Virus record (IMG/VR): IMGVR_UViG_3300034378_000102
Location: 1-25,511 of that record
Source of the DNA: a virus
Reading direction: 5' to 3' (one strand)
DNA: 25,511 nt
The first letter of the stretch is position 1. Each line of letters starts with the position of its first letter. Shown here one piece after another: positions 13,709 to 21,238 of the stretch. Below the pieces are notes generated by a model that saw only the letters and a list, made by a program, of their open reading frames with translations, searched no databases and had not been told where the DNA came from. The translations under genes were made by a program, and so were the position numbers.

Positions 13709-13799
13709 AACTTCGGATATGAAGTTTGAAGGCGAAGGTAGATGCTTCGCCATGCTACGCTCTCGGCGTTCAAGACTTCATAATGCCTGATAGGTCTTG
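13709..13799 (+). promoter_or_regulatory. Structured 5' leader with three-way junction and competing hairpins
   Basis: A 13-bp helix forms between 13718-13730 and 13769-13782, with one bulged G at 13774. It encloses a 7-bp hairpin (GGCGAAG 13731-13737 / CTTCGCC 13745-13751) and a small CGC/GCG hairpin (13758-13768). Competing pairings are AACTTC (13709-13714) with GAAGTT (13721-13726), and CAAGAC (13771-13776) with GTCTTG (13794-13799). These would break the main helix from either side, which is the layout of a switching leader RNA. It could instead be a free-standing small RNA. Confidence 0.55.
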
Positions 13800-13850
13800 G
13801 ATGCCTCATCAAAAGGGGATTCAAGAAATCTAAAGTCTAGGAGTTTGTGG

Positions 13851-14585
13851 ATGGCTCGCAAACTAAAAGACATCGACGTGGCAGAGATCTCATTAGTGGA
13901 TGCTGCTGCCAATCGAGAAAAATTCTTTATCGTTAAAAGGAGACAAGCTATGGAATTTTTTGAACTTCTGAAGAAATTCCTGGGCGACGAAGACGTCTCT
14001 GATGAGGACATTGCAAAAGCCAAAGAGTTGTCAGAGAAAGCTATCAAGGCGATTCAGGGGGCTTTGAATATCCTCACTAAATACAAGGAAGACATGCCTT
14101 CAGATGTCCTCAATGCCATCAAGACCCTGACCAAATATGCCAGTTATGGCTATCCGGCAAAGAAAGCTGAATTGACACAGGAAGAGTTTATCGAAGAGAT
14201 CTTGCAGAAAGCCGGCGCTCGTTTGAGCAAGGCGACCGTCGAGCAGTTGAAAAAGATCCAGTCCATCGTTGAGGGTTTGATCGGAGAGAAAGAGAAAACC
14301 CGGAAAGACAAGTTCGGTGACGTCTCTGATGAAGTCAGAGAGCGTCTGGAGAAGCTCGAGAAGCTAGAGAAAGAGGAAGCCGATCGGAAGAAGAAAGAGA
14401 AAGAAAAAGCTGACGCCGACAAGCAGAAAGAGATCGACGATCTCAAGAAGCGCCTGGAGAAATTAGAGAAGAAGAAACCGGTCCGGAAGAGTGTCAAGGG
14501 TCAAGAAGGGGACGACGATGAGGATGATGATACGGTCAAATGGCCTTCACTTTTACCCAAAGATGAAGAGGGAGGAAAAGAATGA
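13851..14585 (+). CDS. Scaffold protein, detached continuation of the XkdF protease
   Basis: A 244-residue protein. Residues 5-30 (LKDIDVAEISLVDAAANREK and following) match the segment that normally follows the XkdF protease domain within one polypeptide (EVSLVDxPANxxKF pattern). Residues about 150-225 are a very charged coiled coil (EKLEKLEKEEADRKKKEK and on), as in scaffold proteins that fill the procapsid before DNA packaging. The acidic tail GQEGDDDEDDDTVKWPS ends the protein. ATG 13851 with AGGAG seven bases upstream is preferred; the frame is open back to 13794 but has no better start. The stop overlaps the capsid gene (ATGA). It is probably a substrate of the protease domain encoded upstream. 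Confidence 0.8.
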   Translation: MARKLKDIDVAEISLVDAAANREKFFIVKRRQAMEFFELLKKFLGDEDVSDEDIAKAKELSEKAIKAIQGALNILTKYKEDMPSDVLNAIKTLTKYASYGYPAKKAELTQEEFIEEILQKAGARLSKATVEQLKKIQSIVEGLIGEKEKTRKDKFGDVSDEVRERLEKLEKLEKEEADRKKKEKEKADADKQKEIDDLKKRLEKLEKKKPVRKSVKGQEGDDDEDDDTVKWPSLLPKDEEGGKE

Positions 14586-15721
14586 AATCGACAAAAGACC
14601 TGCTCTCTAAATTCAAGCTGGACAAATCCTACAATCTGATCTCCATGCCGACCATTGCCCTGACCGCAGAGGAGGCCGACAGGTTCATCGACTACATCGT
14701 AGATGAGAGCGTGATGAAAAATTATGCTCGAATCGAGAAGATGTCTAGGCCACAAAAGAACATCCGAGCCATCGGGTTCGGAGATGCCAATTTCCTCTAT
14801 CCTGCTGATGAGTTCAATGAGTCCAAGTATAAAAAACAATGGACTCACAACAAGATCCAGTTGAACACCAAAAAGGTGAGGGGAGCTATTGCTGTATTCG
14901 ATGATGATCTGGAGGATATCCGGCACATCGAATCGCAAGATGCTTTCATGGATCAACTGATGAGGATCGTTTCCCGGAAGATAGCCAATGAGCTAGAGGA
15001 AGCCTATTACATGGGTGACACTCATGGTCTCAATGGCTTTGCGGTGGATAACATCAACGTCCTTTGGGACGGTTGGCGTTATATCATCAATCATAGTGGT
15101 GCAGGACAGCTATACTTAAACAATGTTACAGGCAGCGCCCATCTCAAAGAAGCCTGTCTTTGTGAGAGTGGAGCTTCCTGCCCAAGCGGTCAATCAGATC
15201 CCGACGCTCATTTTCAGTTCCCTGGAATGATCGCCGAGCAAGATCCTAACCCTCCATACAACTGGGAGTTCAAATACCACCAGATGCTCAAGAACATGCC
15301 CTCGAAGTATAAAGCGAACAACGGCCTGGCAAACATGGTCTTCCTGAACTCAGATCTCGTCTCTCAGGACTATATCGAAGCCTTGAGTCAGAGGGGAACC
15401 GCCCTTGGTGATGCGATCTTCACCGGAAAGGCGCCAATGGCCTACGGTAAGGTCCCCATCATTGACGTTCCTCTTATGCCAACGAATCTTGGCCAAGATA
15501 CGGACGGAACCTATGGTCTCATAGGCGGAGGGGAATATACCGACGTCTTACTCACACCAAAGAACAACCTGGTTATCGGAATCCAAAGAGAGATCAAAAT
15601 CGAAAGCCAAAGAGTCCCTGCCGATGAAGCGACTTATGTCTTTTACAGCATGAGATCCGATGTCTCCATCGAGAACGTGGATGCTATCGTCTTTCTGAGA
15701 TGCCTTGAGCATCGTTGCTAA
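14582..15721 (+). CDS. Major capsid protein (HK97 fold)
   Basis: A 379-residue protein that forms the icosahedral shell. The N-terminal segment (DESVMKNYARIEKMSRPQKN), the KVRGAIAVFDDDLED strand-turn and the long helix DAFMDQLMRIVSRKIANELE followed by YYMGD are typical of HK97-fold capsid proteins in this type of gene block. PSKYKANNGLANMVFLNSD and PIIDVPLMP belong to the A-domain. An unusual insertion at about 165-235 carries C192, C194 and C200, and two further Cys are near the C terminus (C374, C379). These might bind metal or form disulfides. It is translationally coupled to the scaffold gene and lies downstream of the strong promoter. There is no separate N-terminal delta domain; the scaffold is encoded separately. 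Confidence 0.92.
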   Translation: MKSTKDLLSKFKLDKSYNLISMPTIALTAEEADRFIDYIVDESVMKNYARIEKMSRPQKNIRAIGFGDANFLYPADEFNESKYKKQWTHNKIQLNTKKVRGAIAVFDDDLEDIRHIESQDAFMDQLMRIVSRKIANELEEAYYMGDTHGLNGFAVDNINVLWDGWRYIINHSGAGQLYLNNVTGSAHLKEACLCESGASCPSGQSDPDAHFQFPGMIAEQDPNPPYNWEFKYHQMLKNMPSKYKANNGLANMVFLNSDLVSQDYIEALSQRGTALGDAIFTGKAPMAYGKVPIIDVPLMPTNLGQDTDGTYGLIGGGEYTDVLLTPKNNLVIGIQREIKIESQRVPADEATYVFYSMRSDVSIENVDAIVFLRCLEHRC

Positions 15722-15722
15722 A

Positions 15723-16019
15723 ATGTTAGCGAGAATCACTAACTACGGATACCGGAAAATTTTCCCGACCTGTCTGGGCAATATGTTCATTCCGAGGCAG
15801 AAGCCTTTTGAACTCGATAATCCCAAAGCGATCAAGGAGCTTAGTCATTTCAAGGATGTGGTCGTAGAGATCCTGGAGGACGATGAGAGAATTGACTATG
15901 CTCGCTATCCAATTCATCAGCTTCGGAAGATCGCCAGTCAGCTAGGGATCAAGGGATCTTTCTATATGAAAAAGATAGATCTCATCAAAAAACTGGAGGA
16001 GCAAAATGCCACAGTATGA
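15723..16019 (+). CDS. Small head-region protein with Rho_N/SAP-like domain
   Basis: A 98-residue protein (ATG 15723; TTG 15705 would add six residues). The C-terminal 40 residues, PIHQLRKIASQLGIKG then MKKIDLIKKLEEQ, match the Rho_N/SAP-like helix-extended-helix pattern known for nucleic acid binding. Genes with this motif are common just after the capsid gene in phages, usually annotated as head or Rho-N domain proteins. No strong ribosome site precedes the start, which lies two bases after the capsid stop, so it is probably coupled. The end overlaps the next gene by 14 bases. Confidence 0.7.
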   Translation: MLARITNYGYRKIFPTCLGNMFIPRQKPFELDNPKAIKELSHFKDVVVEILEDDERIDYARYPIHQLRKIASQLGIKGSFYMKKIDLIKKLEEQNATV

Positions 16020-16788
16020 ATTTCCGCATGCCTACGCCGGCGACGAACAGAAAGAGAAGTTTATCAGGGACATCGAATTTCTCAACTACCATATAAACCA
16101 TGACAAATGGGCATGGTATAGAATCTTTCACATCGCTTTTGCCCATCGACTTGAACTTGATTTTTGTTGCTTCGATTCCGACTGCTGGACCATCACCACG
16201 ACTGAAGAGGGAAGCGGATCCGCAACCGAGGGCTGCATCGACGCTGTAAATGGCGTCCTCCAGATCGTTAATGCCGGTGGGCTTAACGATATGGACGAGC
16301 TAGTCTATGGTTGTGAGTGCTTCCAGTTGGTTGACAATTTCCCACTCTATGCTGAGATCAGATTCAAGGTAGATGACCCTGATGCAGCCTCTTTCTGGTT
16401 TGGACTAATCACCGGAAATCAATGGTTCACACCGCCCAACGACTATGTAGTTTTTTACATTCCTGCTGCCGATGACAGTATCTATTTCGGGAACGCTGTA
16501 AATGGTGGAGCTACGGATACAGATACTGGACGAGATCTCCCTGATGACGAATGGTATCGGCTCGGATTCTTATGGGATGGAGAAGAGAGACTCCGCTATT
16601 TCGTGTTCGATGAAAGATCTGGATACGAAATGCAGGGAGGCTACTGCATCGCCACAGGAATCGTGACGACCCATATCTGTCAGGACGAGGTTATGAATCT
16701 CGGATTCGGACTCAGGAACGATGAAGCTGACGCACATTCAATGGACATTGATTATGTCTATTGTGTCCAGAAGAGAGTCATCGAGTAG
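16006..16788 (+). CDS. Second lectin-like (ConA/LamG-type) structural protein, Cys-rich
   Basis: A 260-residue protein. Residues 1-50 are helical; the rest looks like a beta sandwich. Typical parts are FDSDCWTITTTEEGSGS, VNGVLQIVNAGG, LYAEIRFKVDDPDAASFWFG, DDEWYRLGFLWDGEERLRYF and SMDIDYVYCVQK, matching the strand pattern of LamG/concanavalin A-like domains. About ten cysteines (CCFDSDC, GCEC, GYC, HIC) are unusual for a cytoplasmically made phage protein and may be paired in the virion. GGAGGAG lies just before ATG 16006. It probably decorates the head and may bind glycans; the ligand is unknown. Confidence 0.6.
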   Translation: MPQYEFPHAYAGDEQKEKFIRDIEFLNYHINHDKWAWYRIFHIAFAHRLELDFCCFDSDCWTITTTEEGSGSATEGCIDAVNGVLQIVNAGGLNDMDELVYGCECFQLVDNFPLYAEIRFKVDDPDAASFWFGLITGNQWFTPPNDYVVFYIPAADDSIYFGNAVNGGATDTDTGRDLPDDEWYRLGFLWDGEERLRYFVFDERSGYEMQGGYCIATGIVTTHICQDEVMNLGFGLRNDEADAHSMDIDYVYCVQKRVIE

Positions 16789-16814
16789 GCTGAAACTTTT
16801 TTAGTTTGAAATGT

Positions 16815-16874
16815 AGAGGGACAGATTCCCTCTAATGACCAGTAAGAGAGGACTGTCCCTCTGCATCCAGAGGG
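16815..16874 (+). promoter_or_regulatory. Long hairpin and alternative pairing over a ribosome site
   Basis: AGAGGGACAG (16815-16824) pairs perfectly with CTGTCCCTCT (16853-16862), with a further partial helix inside (TCCCTCT 16827-16833 against AGAGAGGA 16845-16852). The ribosome site of the next gene, AGAGGG (16869-16874), is identical to the left arm. It can therefore pair with CCCTCT at 16857-16862 or 16828-16833. Folding would decide whether the connector gene is translated. No T-run follows, so a terminator is less likely. Confidence 0.55.
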
Positions 16875-16878
16875 AATA

Positions 16879-17508
16879 ATGGGCAATTATATTGACCCTT
16901 CGGATATAGATAATTGGCCTTCTGGTTGTGACCTGGCTTGCCAGGAAGCCCTCATCGCCAAATACGAGTTGATGCTCGAGGAACTAACCGGCACACATTT
17001 TTACGCAAAGAACTTTGACGTTGAAATAAATGGGAACGGAAAGAACAGGATCTTTCTTGGCCTAGCAGCCGACATCATTTCTATCACCGCAGTCTATATC
17101 TGTCTGCTTGAACTTCCGACTTCTTGGTATGGCTTTGACGCCGATTCTGTCTATTTGGATCTATGCACATCGGGAGCTACGACCGGGGTCGCTTGGGGGG
17201 AGTTATTTTATAGGCTAGGCGAAGCCGAAGAGAAAGGACTTTTCCCAAGAGGATATAATAACTGTCGATTCGTCGGAACCTACGGACAGCCCTATCTTTT
17301 GCCCTTGGCAAAACAGGCTGTCACCATGTTAGTTGAATCCCACAATGATGGATCCATCTATCCCAAGCTGATGATATCCGAGAAGATCGGAGATTACAGC
17401 TATAAGTTCGGAGGGACAGTCTATGGGAACATCTACACAGGGATCCGGGAAGTCGATGAGGTTATTGATATCCTGGCCAGAAAAAAACCGGTGATCCTAA
17501 CTCCATGA
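16879..17508 (+). CDS. Head-tail connector (adaptor) protein
   Basis: A 209-residue protein with the usual features of connector proteins that sit under the portal. It has an N-terminal helical segment (CQEALIAKYELMLEELTGTHF), then NRIFLGLAADIISITAV and a Y-strand region. Then come LFPRGYNNCRFVGTYGQP and LAKQAVTMLVE, comparable to the FPxGxxNVxVxGTYG and terminal helix seen in HK97 gp6/SPP1 gp15-like adaptors. The last block (KIGDYSYKFGG) is the common G-D-Y-S-Y signature. It starts after the hairpin at 16815-16874. Its stop overlaps the first gene of the glycan cassette (ATGA). Confidence 0.82.
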   Translation: MGNYIDPSDIDNWPSGCDLACQEALIAKYELMLEELTGTHFYAKNFDVEINGNGKNRIFLGLAADIISITAVYICLLELPTSWYGFDADSVYLDLCTSGATTGVAWGELFYRLGEAEEKGLFPRGYNNCRFVGTYGQPYLLPLAKQAVTMLVESHNDGSIYPKLMISEKIGDYSYKFGGTVYGNIYTGIREVDEVIDILARKKPVILTP

Positions 17509-18212
17509 GAAGAAGGATCCTAAATATGCCGATGTTATATAGATCCAAAGAGTATGGCAATCCATTCATTATGGAGGTCCTTCCTGACAACTCCTGGAAG
17601 GACAAGCCTTGTTTCATAATAGGCGGAGGTCCCAGTTTAAAGGATTTTGACTGGACCAAGTTAAAAGGCAAAAGGACGATCGGGATCAATCTGGCTTATT
17701 TGAAGCATGATCCCACAATTATTTTTTCGATGGATACACGATTTTTAAACTGGCTTGAACAAAAATACTATGGTCCGGAAGCCCTGGATCTATTCTGGAG
17801 ATCTCCGGCATATAGGGTCTGGCTTGCCACTTATGTCATCTCCCTTCCTGGAGATATCCATCTTGTCAAAGTTTATAAAAATTATAACGCCGGCCTTCGG
17901 GGTTTTACTTGGTCAATGAAGGATGGGATCGGTCATGGCAATAACTCCGGATATGCTGCACTCAACCTGGCTGTCTGCCTGGGCGCAAACCCGATCTATC
18001 TTTTAGGATTTGATTGCTCGCATGAGAACGGAAAGAGTCATTGGCATAAAGGCCATCCTGTTAAACAGTCCGAGGTGACTGTCCAGAAGTTCATCTTCTA
18101 CTTTGAAAAAGCATCCCAGTTATTAAAAAGCAAAGGGATAAGAGTCATAAATTTAAACCCGGAATCCGGGCTTAACTGTTTCCCTAAAATGGATCCAGGA
18201 GAGATTTTATGA
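17505..18212 (+). CDS. DUF115/MptE-like Rossmann protein (putative glycosyl or nonulosonate transfer)
   Basis: A 235-residue protein. CFIIGGGPSLKDF (36-48), GIN (60-62) and FSMDTRF (74-80) form the nucleotide-binding start. GNNSGYAALNLAVCLG (145-160) and IYLLGFDCS (164-172) match the GxNSGxxAxNLA...IYLLGFD signature of the DUF115 / MptE-like group, related to flagellin-glycosylating Maf proteins. HWHKGHP (179-185) may contribute to an active site. Such proteins occur in phage glycan loci. The first possible start is ATG 17505 overlapping the previous stop; AAGGA fits ATG 17526 too. The reaction is not established for phage members. Confidence 0.7.
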   Translation: MRRRILNMPMLYRSKEYGNPFIMEVLPDNSWKDKPCFIIGGGPSLKDFDWTKLKGKRTIGINLAYLKHDPTIIFSMDTRFLNWLEQKYYGPEALDLFWRSPAYRVWLATYVISLPGDIHLVKVYKNYNAGLRGFTWSMKDGIGHGNNSGYAALNLAVCLGANPIYLLGFDCSHENGKSHWHKGHPVKQSEVTVQKFIFYFEKASQLLKSKGIRVINLNPESGLNCFPKMDPGEIL

Positions 18213-18553
18213 GTATGCAAGGAAAGGTCTGGGGAGAGACGACTCAGTTTTTTCAAACTGATACTGTGGAAGCTCACTTTCTCAAAATTAAAAAGGGAGG
18301 CTTCTGCTCGGAACACAAACATGACCACAAGTCGAATCTATTTTTTGTGATATCGGGAAAGCTGATGATAACTATCTGGAGGGATGGATCCGAGGATCTC
18401 ACCGTTCTTGGACCTGGCCAGGCTTCGGCTGTTGCCCCTGGATTCTATCATAAGTTTGAAGCCCTGGAGGACTGCAAGTGCATTGAGATTTATAGAGTTT
18501 TCCTCCAGCCTCCAGACATAGATCGCCGGACAGTCGGAGGGATGAAAAAATGA
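18209..18553 (+). CDS. Cupin-domain protein
   Basis: A 114-residue single cupin. Motif 1 is GGFCSEHKHDHKSNLFFVISG (spanning residues 30-50, with H36, H38 and H40 as candidate metal ligands). Motif 2 is PGQASAVAPGFYHKFEA (69-85, with H81). Cupins in sugar loci are often isomerases or sensors of activated sugars; here the substrate cannot be told. It shares 4-base overlaps (ATGA) with both neighbours, so it is made in step with the transferases. Confidence 0.8.
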   Translation: MSMQGKVWGETTQFFQTDTVEAHFLKIKKGGFCSEHKHDHKSNLFFVISGKLMITIWRDGSEDLTVLGPGQASAVAPGFYHKFEALEDCKCIEIYRVFLQPPDIDRRTVGGMKK

Positions 18554-19428
18554 AGGTTGCGATCTACTCCAGGACACCGCTTGCTGCTGCACCCTGGGAG
18601 ATCTATAAAGCCCTCAAAAAATACACCTCTATCAATGTGGCTCTGATAAATGAGAACCGGCGATATCCGGATGGCCGGTCCTTTCCCTGTCATCTTTTAA
18701 TCAGATCTAATGATGGGACCGCTAGAGCCTGGCTAGATCAGAGCGATGTCTGGCATGTTCATAACTACTGGACGAGAACCCTCCAGGATATCAGACACGA
18801 TCAAAGGATCCTGGCTCAATTTCATTCGGTCCCGAAGATGGGGAACTGGAAGGAATTGATGAGCGTTGCCGATGAAAGCTATACGATCCAACAGCCCCTC
18901 CAGATGAAGGAATACAATCTCTCAACCCTTCCTAATATCATAGATCCGGATGAGTATCGACCGATTAAAAGGGAGAAGAAAATCAAGATCGCTTTCGCTC
19001 CTACCACAAGGCTCCGCTATGGCCATGTGGCGAGCAAGGCATACTATGAGGTCCGGACGATCTTACAGGATATCGCCCTGAAGAAAGGTGTTGATATTAT
19101 CTGGATCGAGGGGAAGCCATACAAGGAAAATCTCAGGATGAAAAGCGAGGCTCATATCCTGATTGATGACGTGGCTACCGGGAACTGGCATAGAACCTCA
19201 TTGGAAGGTGGATGCTTTGGCTGCGCTGTGATCAACAAGGTAAAGAAACATCCCTTTGTCTATGCCGGAATCAAAGATCTAAAAGAAAAGCTGATCTGGC
19301 TGATAGATAATCCAGGGACTTTGAGAGATATCCAGCATTGGACTAGACTTTGGGTCCTCCAGGATTGGCATGCGATAGACAGGATCCAGGAATACGCCAA
19401 GGCTTATGAGGGACTCTATGCACGTTGA
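18550..19428 (+). CDS. Glycosyltransferase, GT-B fold (GT4-like)
   Basis: A 292-residue protein with two Rossmann-like halves. The N-terminal half is short (MKVAIYSRTPLAAAPWEIYK, DVWHVHNYW). The linker LPNIIDPDEYRPI (127-139) and the C-terminal IAFAPTTR (147-154) are characteristic of GT4-type enzymes. HILIDDVATG (202-211) and SLEGGCFGCAVIN (217-229) lie where the donor-binding E-x7-E/glycine-rich loop is normally found. It should transfer a sugar from a nucleotide donor to an acceptor that cannot be inferred. It is coupled to its neighbours by overlap at both ends. Confidence 0.78.
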   Translation: MKVAIYSRTPLAAAPWEIYKALKKYTSINVALINENRRYPDGRSFPCHLLIRSNDGTARAWLDQSDVWHVHNYWTRTLQDIRHDQRILAQFHSVPKMGNWKELMSVADESYTIQQPLQMKEYNLSTLPNIIDPDEYRPIKREKKIKIAFAPTTRLRYGHVASKAYYEVRTILQDIALKKGVDIIWIEGKPYKENLRMKSEAHILIDDVATGNWHRTSLEGGCFGCAVINKVKKHPFVYAGIKDLKEKLIWLIDNPGTLRDIQHWTRLWVLQDWHAIDRIQEYAKAYEGLYAR

Positions 19429-20065
19429 TATAATTATCCCGACCTATGACAGACCACAACTGTTGAGACAATGCGTCTCCTCGATCCTGAAGGGATCCTA
19501 TAAAGACATCTCAATCATAGTGGTGGTTGATGGGAATCTAAGGCTCGCTGTCAAACTAGCCGGCCTTCCCACCTTGATGGTCCTGAATAAAAATAGAATA
19601 GACTGGGTTGCCAGTCAAAACAAAGTCCTAAAGATGACCCATGAAGGAGCGGTGATCTATGCTTCTGATGATCTTCAGTTCTCAAAGGACTGTATCCTCC
19701 ATGCTGTTAATAAGCTAAAAAAGAAAGCGCCGGATACAGATGCCATGATTGCCATCGAGCAGGATGTAAAAGGATGCTCAACAGCCTTTGGTTTGCTTGG
19801 CCGGAAGTTTATTGAGAGATTCCCTGATAGTCAAGTTTTCTGTCCGGACTACATTCATTATGGAAGTGACTCCGAGCTAGGAAGATTCGCCCGGCACATA
19901 GGCCGGCTTTTTATGTGTCCGGAAGCAAAGGTCCTACATAACCGGCCAAAGGATTCAACCTATAAATTGGCCAAGCCGATGGAACCCCAGGACTTCAATT
20001 TCATCCGCCAGAGGAGAGAAAAAAATCTGCTATGGGGTAGGGATTTTGAGAGGCTGAGAAAATGA
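19418..20065 (+). CDS. Glycosyltransferase family 2 (GT-A fold)
   Basis: A 215-residue protein. VDIIIPTYDRP (3-13) is the GT2 opening. VVVDGN (35-40) and YASDDL (81-86) contain the acidic pair used for metal and nucleotide-sugar binding. C-terminal FCPDYIHYGSDSELG provides the usual acidic acceptor-side residues. I choose ATG 19418, four bases after GAGGGA, over ATG 19406. The protein is shorter than many GT2 enzymes and lacks membrane helices, consistent with a soluble enzyme. It overlaps the genes on both sides. Confidence 0.85.
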   Translation: MHVDIIIPTYDRPQLLRQCVSSILKGSYKDISIIVVVDGNLRLAVKLAGLPTLMVLNKNRIDWVASQNKVLKMTHEGAVIYASDDLQFSKDCILHAVNKLKKKAPDTDAMIAIEQDVKGCSTAFGLLGRKFIERFPDSQVFCPDYIHYGSDSELGRFARHIGRLFMCPEAKVLHNRPKDSTYKLAKPMEPQDFNFIRQRREKNLLWGRDFERLRK

Positions 20066-20904
20066 AAGGGATCGAATTTCCGGCGAACACCGGCCAGAGA
20101 TACTATGAAAGCCATTATAAATTTTTCCTGACAATGGCCAGGGCTGCCGGGATGAAGGTCACAGTAAAACGACTCCCGGAAGATGGCCGGGGATTTTGGT
20201 TTAGATATAAGGGAATCAAGATCCTTGTGGACTTTGGGGACCACAGAACGATAGGTCAAAACATCAAAAATTATCCGATCATTTTTAGATATCACTTCTC
20301 ACCCAGGATCCACAATAAAATTGAAAACTGCTATCCTCTAACTCCTATCAGTTTTTATGACTGGGATAAATTCAATCTGCTAAAAAGATATATCGCATAT
20401 CGGGCAAACAATCATCGGATCCTAAATAATCAAAAGCCTGGCGCTGCTGCTGAGAAGAGGAGGAGATTTGTCCAGGCCAGGCTCATCAAAGAATATGGAG
20501 GATGGCTCGATACCTCCATCACAAGCAAGGAGATCTTCTGGAAGAAAATAAATGAGTGTCTTGTTTCGGTTTGTGTTCCTGGAGCCAGGAATGACATCCT
20601 GGACCGGGGACAATTTCAATACATGGCATTCGGGGCCTGCACTATCTCCCCACCCTTGGATGTGACGCTGCCCTTTTGGAGAAGACCGGTGCCTAACATT
20701 CATTATCTCGCATGCCGGCCAGATTATCTGGATCTGAAAGATCGGATTGAATGGTGTCGAGAGAATAGGGAGCGGTGTGTCATCATAGGGCAGAACGCAA
20801 AGATCTTGTTTCATGAGACCTCTACCCCGGAGAAAGTGTGGGCCTGGATTAATAATTGTATCGAAGGAGGATACAATGGAAAAGCTACTCAAAGAGTTAA
20901 TTAA
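20062..20904 (+). CDS. Glycosyltransferase-like protein (GT-B C-terminal half, CgeB/GT1-like)
   Basis: A 280-residue protein. The N-terminal 130 residues are unrecognised but alpha/beta-like (KILVDFGD, YPIIFRYHFS). The C-terminal half shows VPGARNDILDRGQFQYMAFG (172-191) with GACTISPPL, then IHYLACRPDYLDLKDRIEW and CVIIGQNAKILFHETSTPEKVW. This is the order found in the Glyco_trans_1_2 domain (donor loop, yl..nxxDLxxxI, NAkxlfxxxxtpxxv). It shares ATGA with the gene before and overlaps the next by 29 bases. Donor and acceptor are unknown. Confidence 0.7.
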   Translation: MKGIEFPANTGQRYYESHYKFFLTMARAAGMKVTVKRLPEDGRGFWFRYKGIKILVDFGDHRTIGQNIKNYPIIFRYHFSPRIHNKIENCYPLTPISFYDWDKFNLLKRYIAYRANNHRILNNQKPGAAAEKRRRFVQARLIKEYGGWLDTSITSKEIFWKKINECLVSVCVPGARNDILDRGQFQYMAFGACTISPPLDVTLPFWRRPVPNIHYLACRPDYLDLKDRIEWCRENRERCVIIGQNAKILFHETSTPEKVWAWINNCIEGGYNGKATQRVN

Positions 20905-21238
20905 ATCCACAGTTGGGAGAAGAAAAAAAATCTTCAATTCGTCACTCAGAGATCTCAAGCTCGGAAACATAAAGCTAGGCGCAGAGGATGGAGCCTTTAC
21001 CGCAGCAGTCATCCAGGGAACGGTCAGGAGAGCTAAGGATCCAAAGCAAGCCATAGCTGAGTATGCCAGGATCCTAAGACCAAAGTCTCCGGCATTGATT
21101 ATTCTCTGGACTGGACCCTCATTTAAAGAGGCTTCAGCTTCATCCCTCATCGCTTTGGGATTTGATGTTAAATCGACCGACTCTCTGAAGACTGAGGGCG
21201 AAAGAACTTTGATCGCATTTACCTGTCGGAAGAAATGA
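20876..21238 (+). CDS. Methyltransferase-like fragment lacking SAM motif I
   Basis: A 120-residue protein starting at ATG 20876 after GGAGG. Residues about 38-75 (DGAFTAAVIQGTVRRAKDPK then IAEYARILRP) and SPALIILWTG resemble the C-terminal half of class I methyltransferases (FDxVxxxxVLEHxxDPxxxxxExxRVLxPxG). The glycine-rich SAM-binding motif is missing, so on its own it should not methylate. It may be a degenerate partner of the complete methyltransferase encoded next, in ATGA overlap. I mark it as methyltransferase-like with moderate confidence. Confidence 0.55.
   Translation: MEKLLKELIKSTVGRRKKIFNSSLRDLKLGNIKLGAEDGAFTAAVIQGTVRRAKDPKQAIAEYARILRPKSPALIILWTGPSFKEASASSLIALGFDVKSTDSLKTEGERTLIAFTCRKK

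Noticed and set aside
13709-13799. tRNA, hammerhead or group I intron in the leader
   Set aside because: The 7-bp outer part of the main helix and a TTCAA string recall a tRNA, but no proper T-stem or anticodon arm follows. No CUGANGA/GAAA hammerhead core is present. R and S elements of group I introns are only vaguely matched and spacing for P8 is too short.
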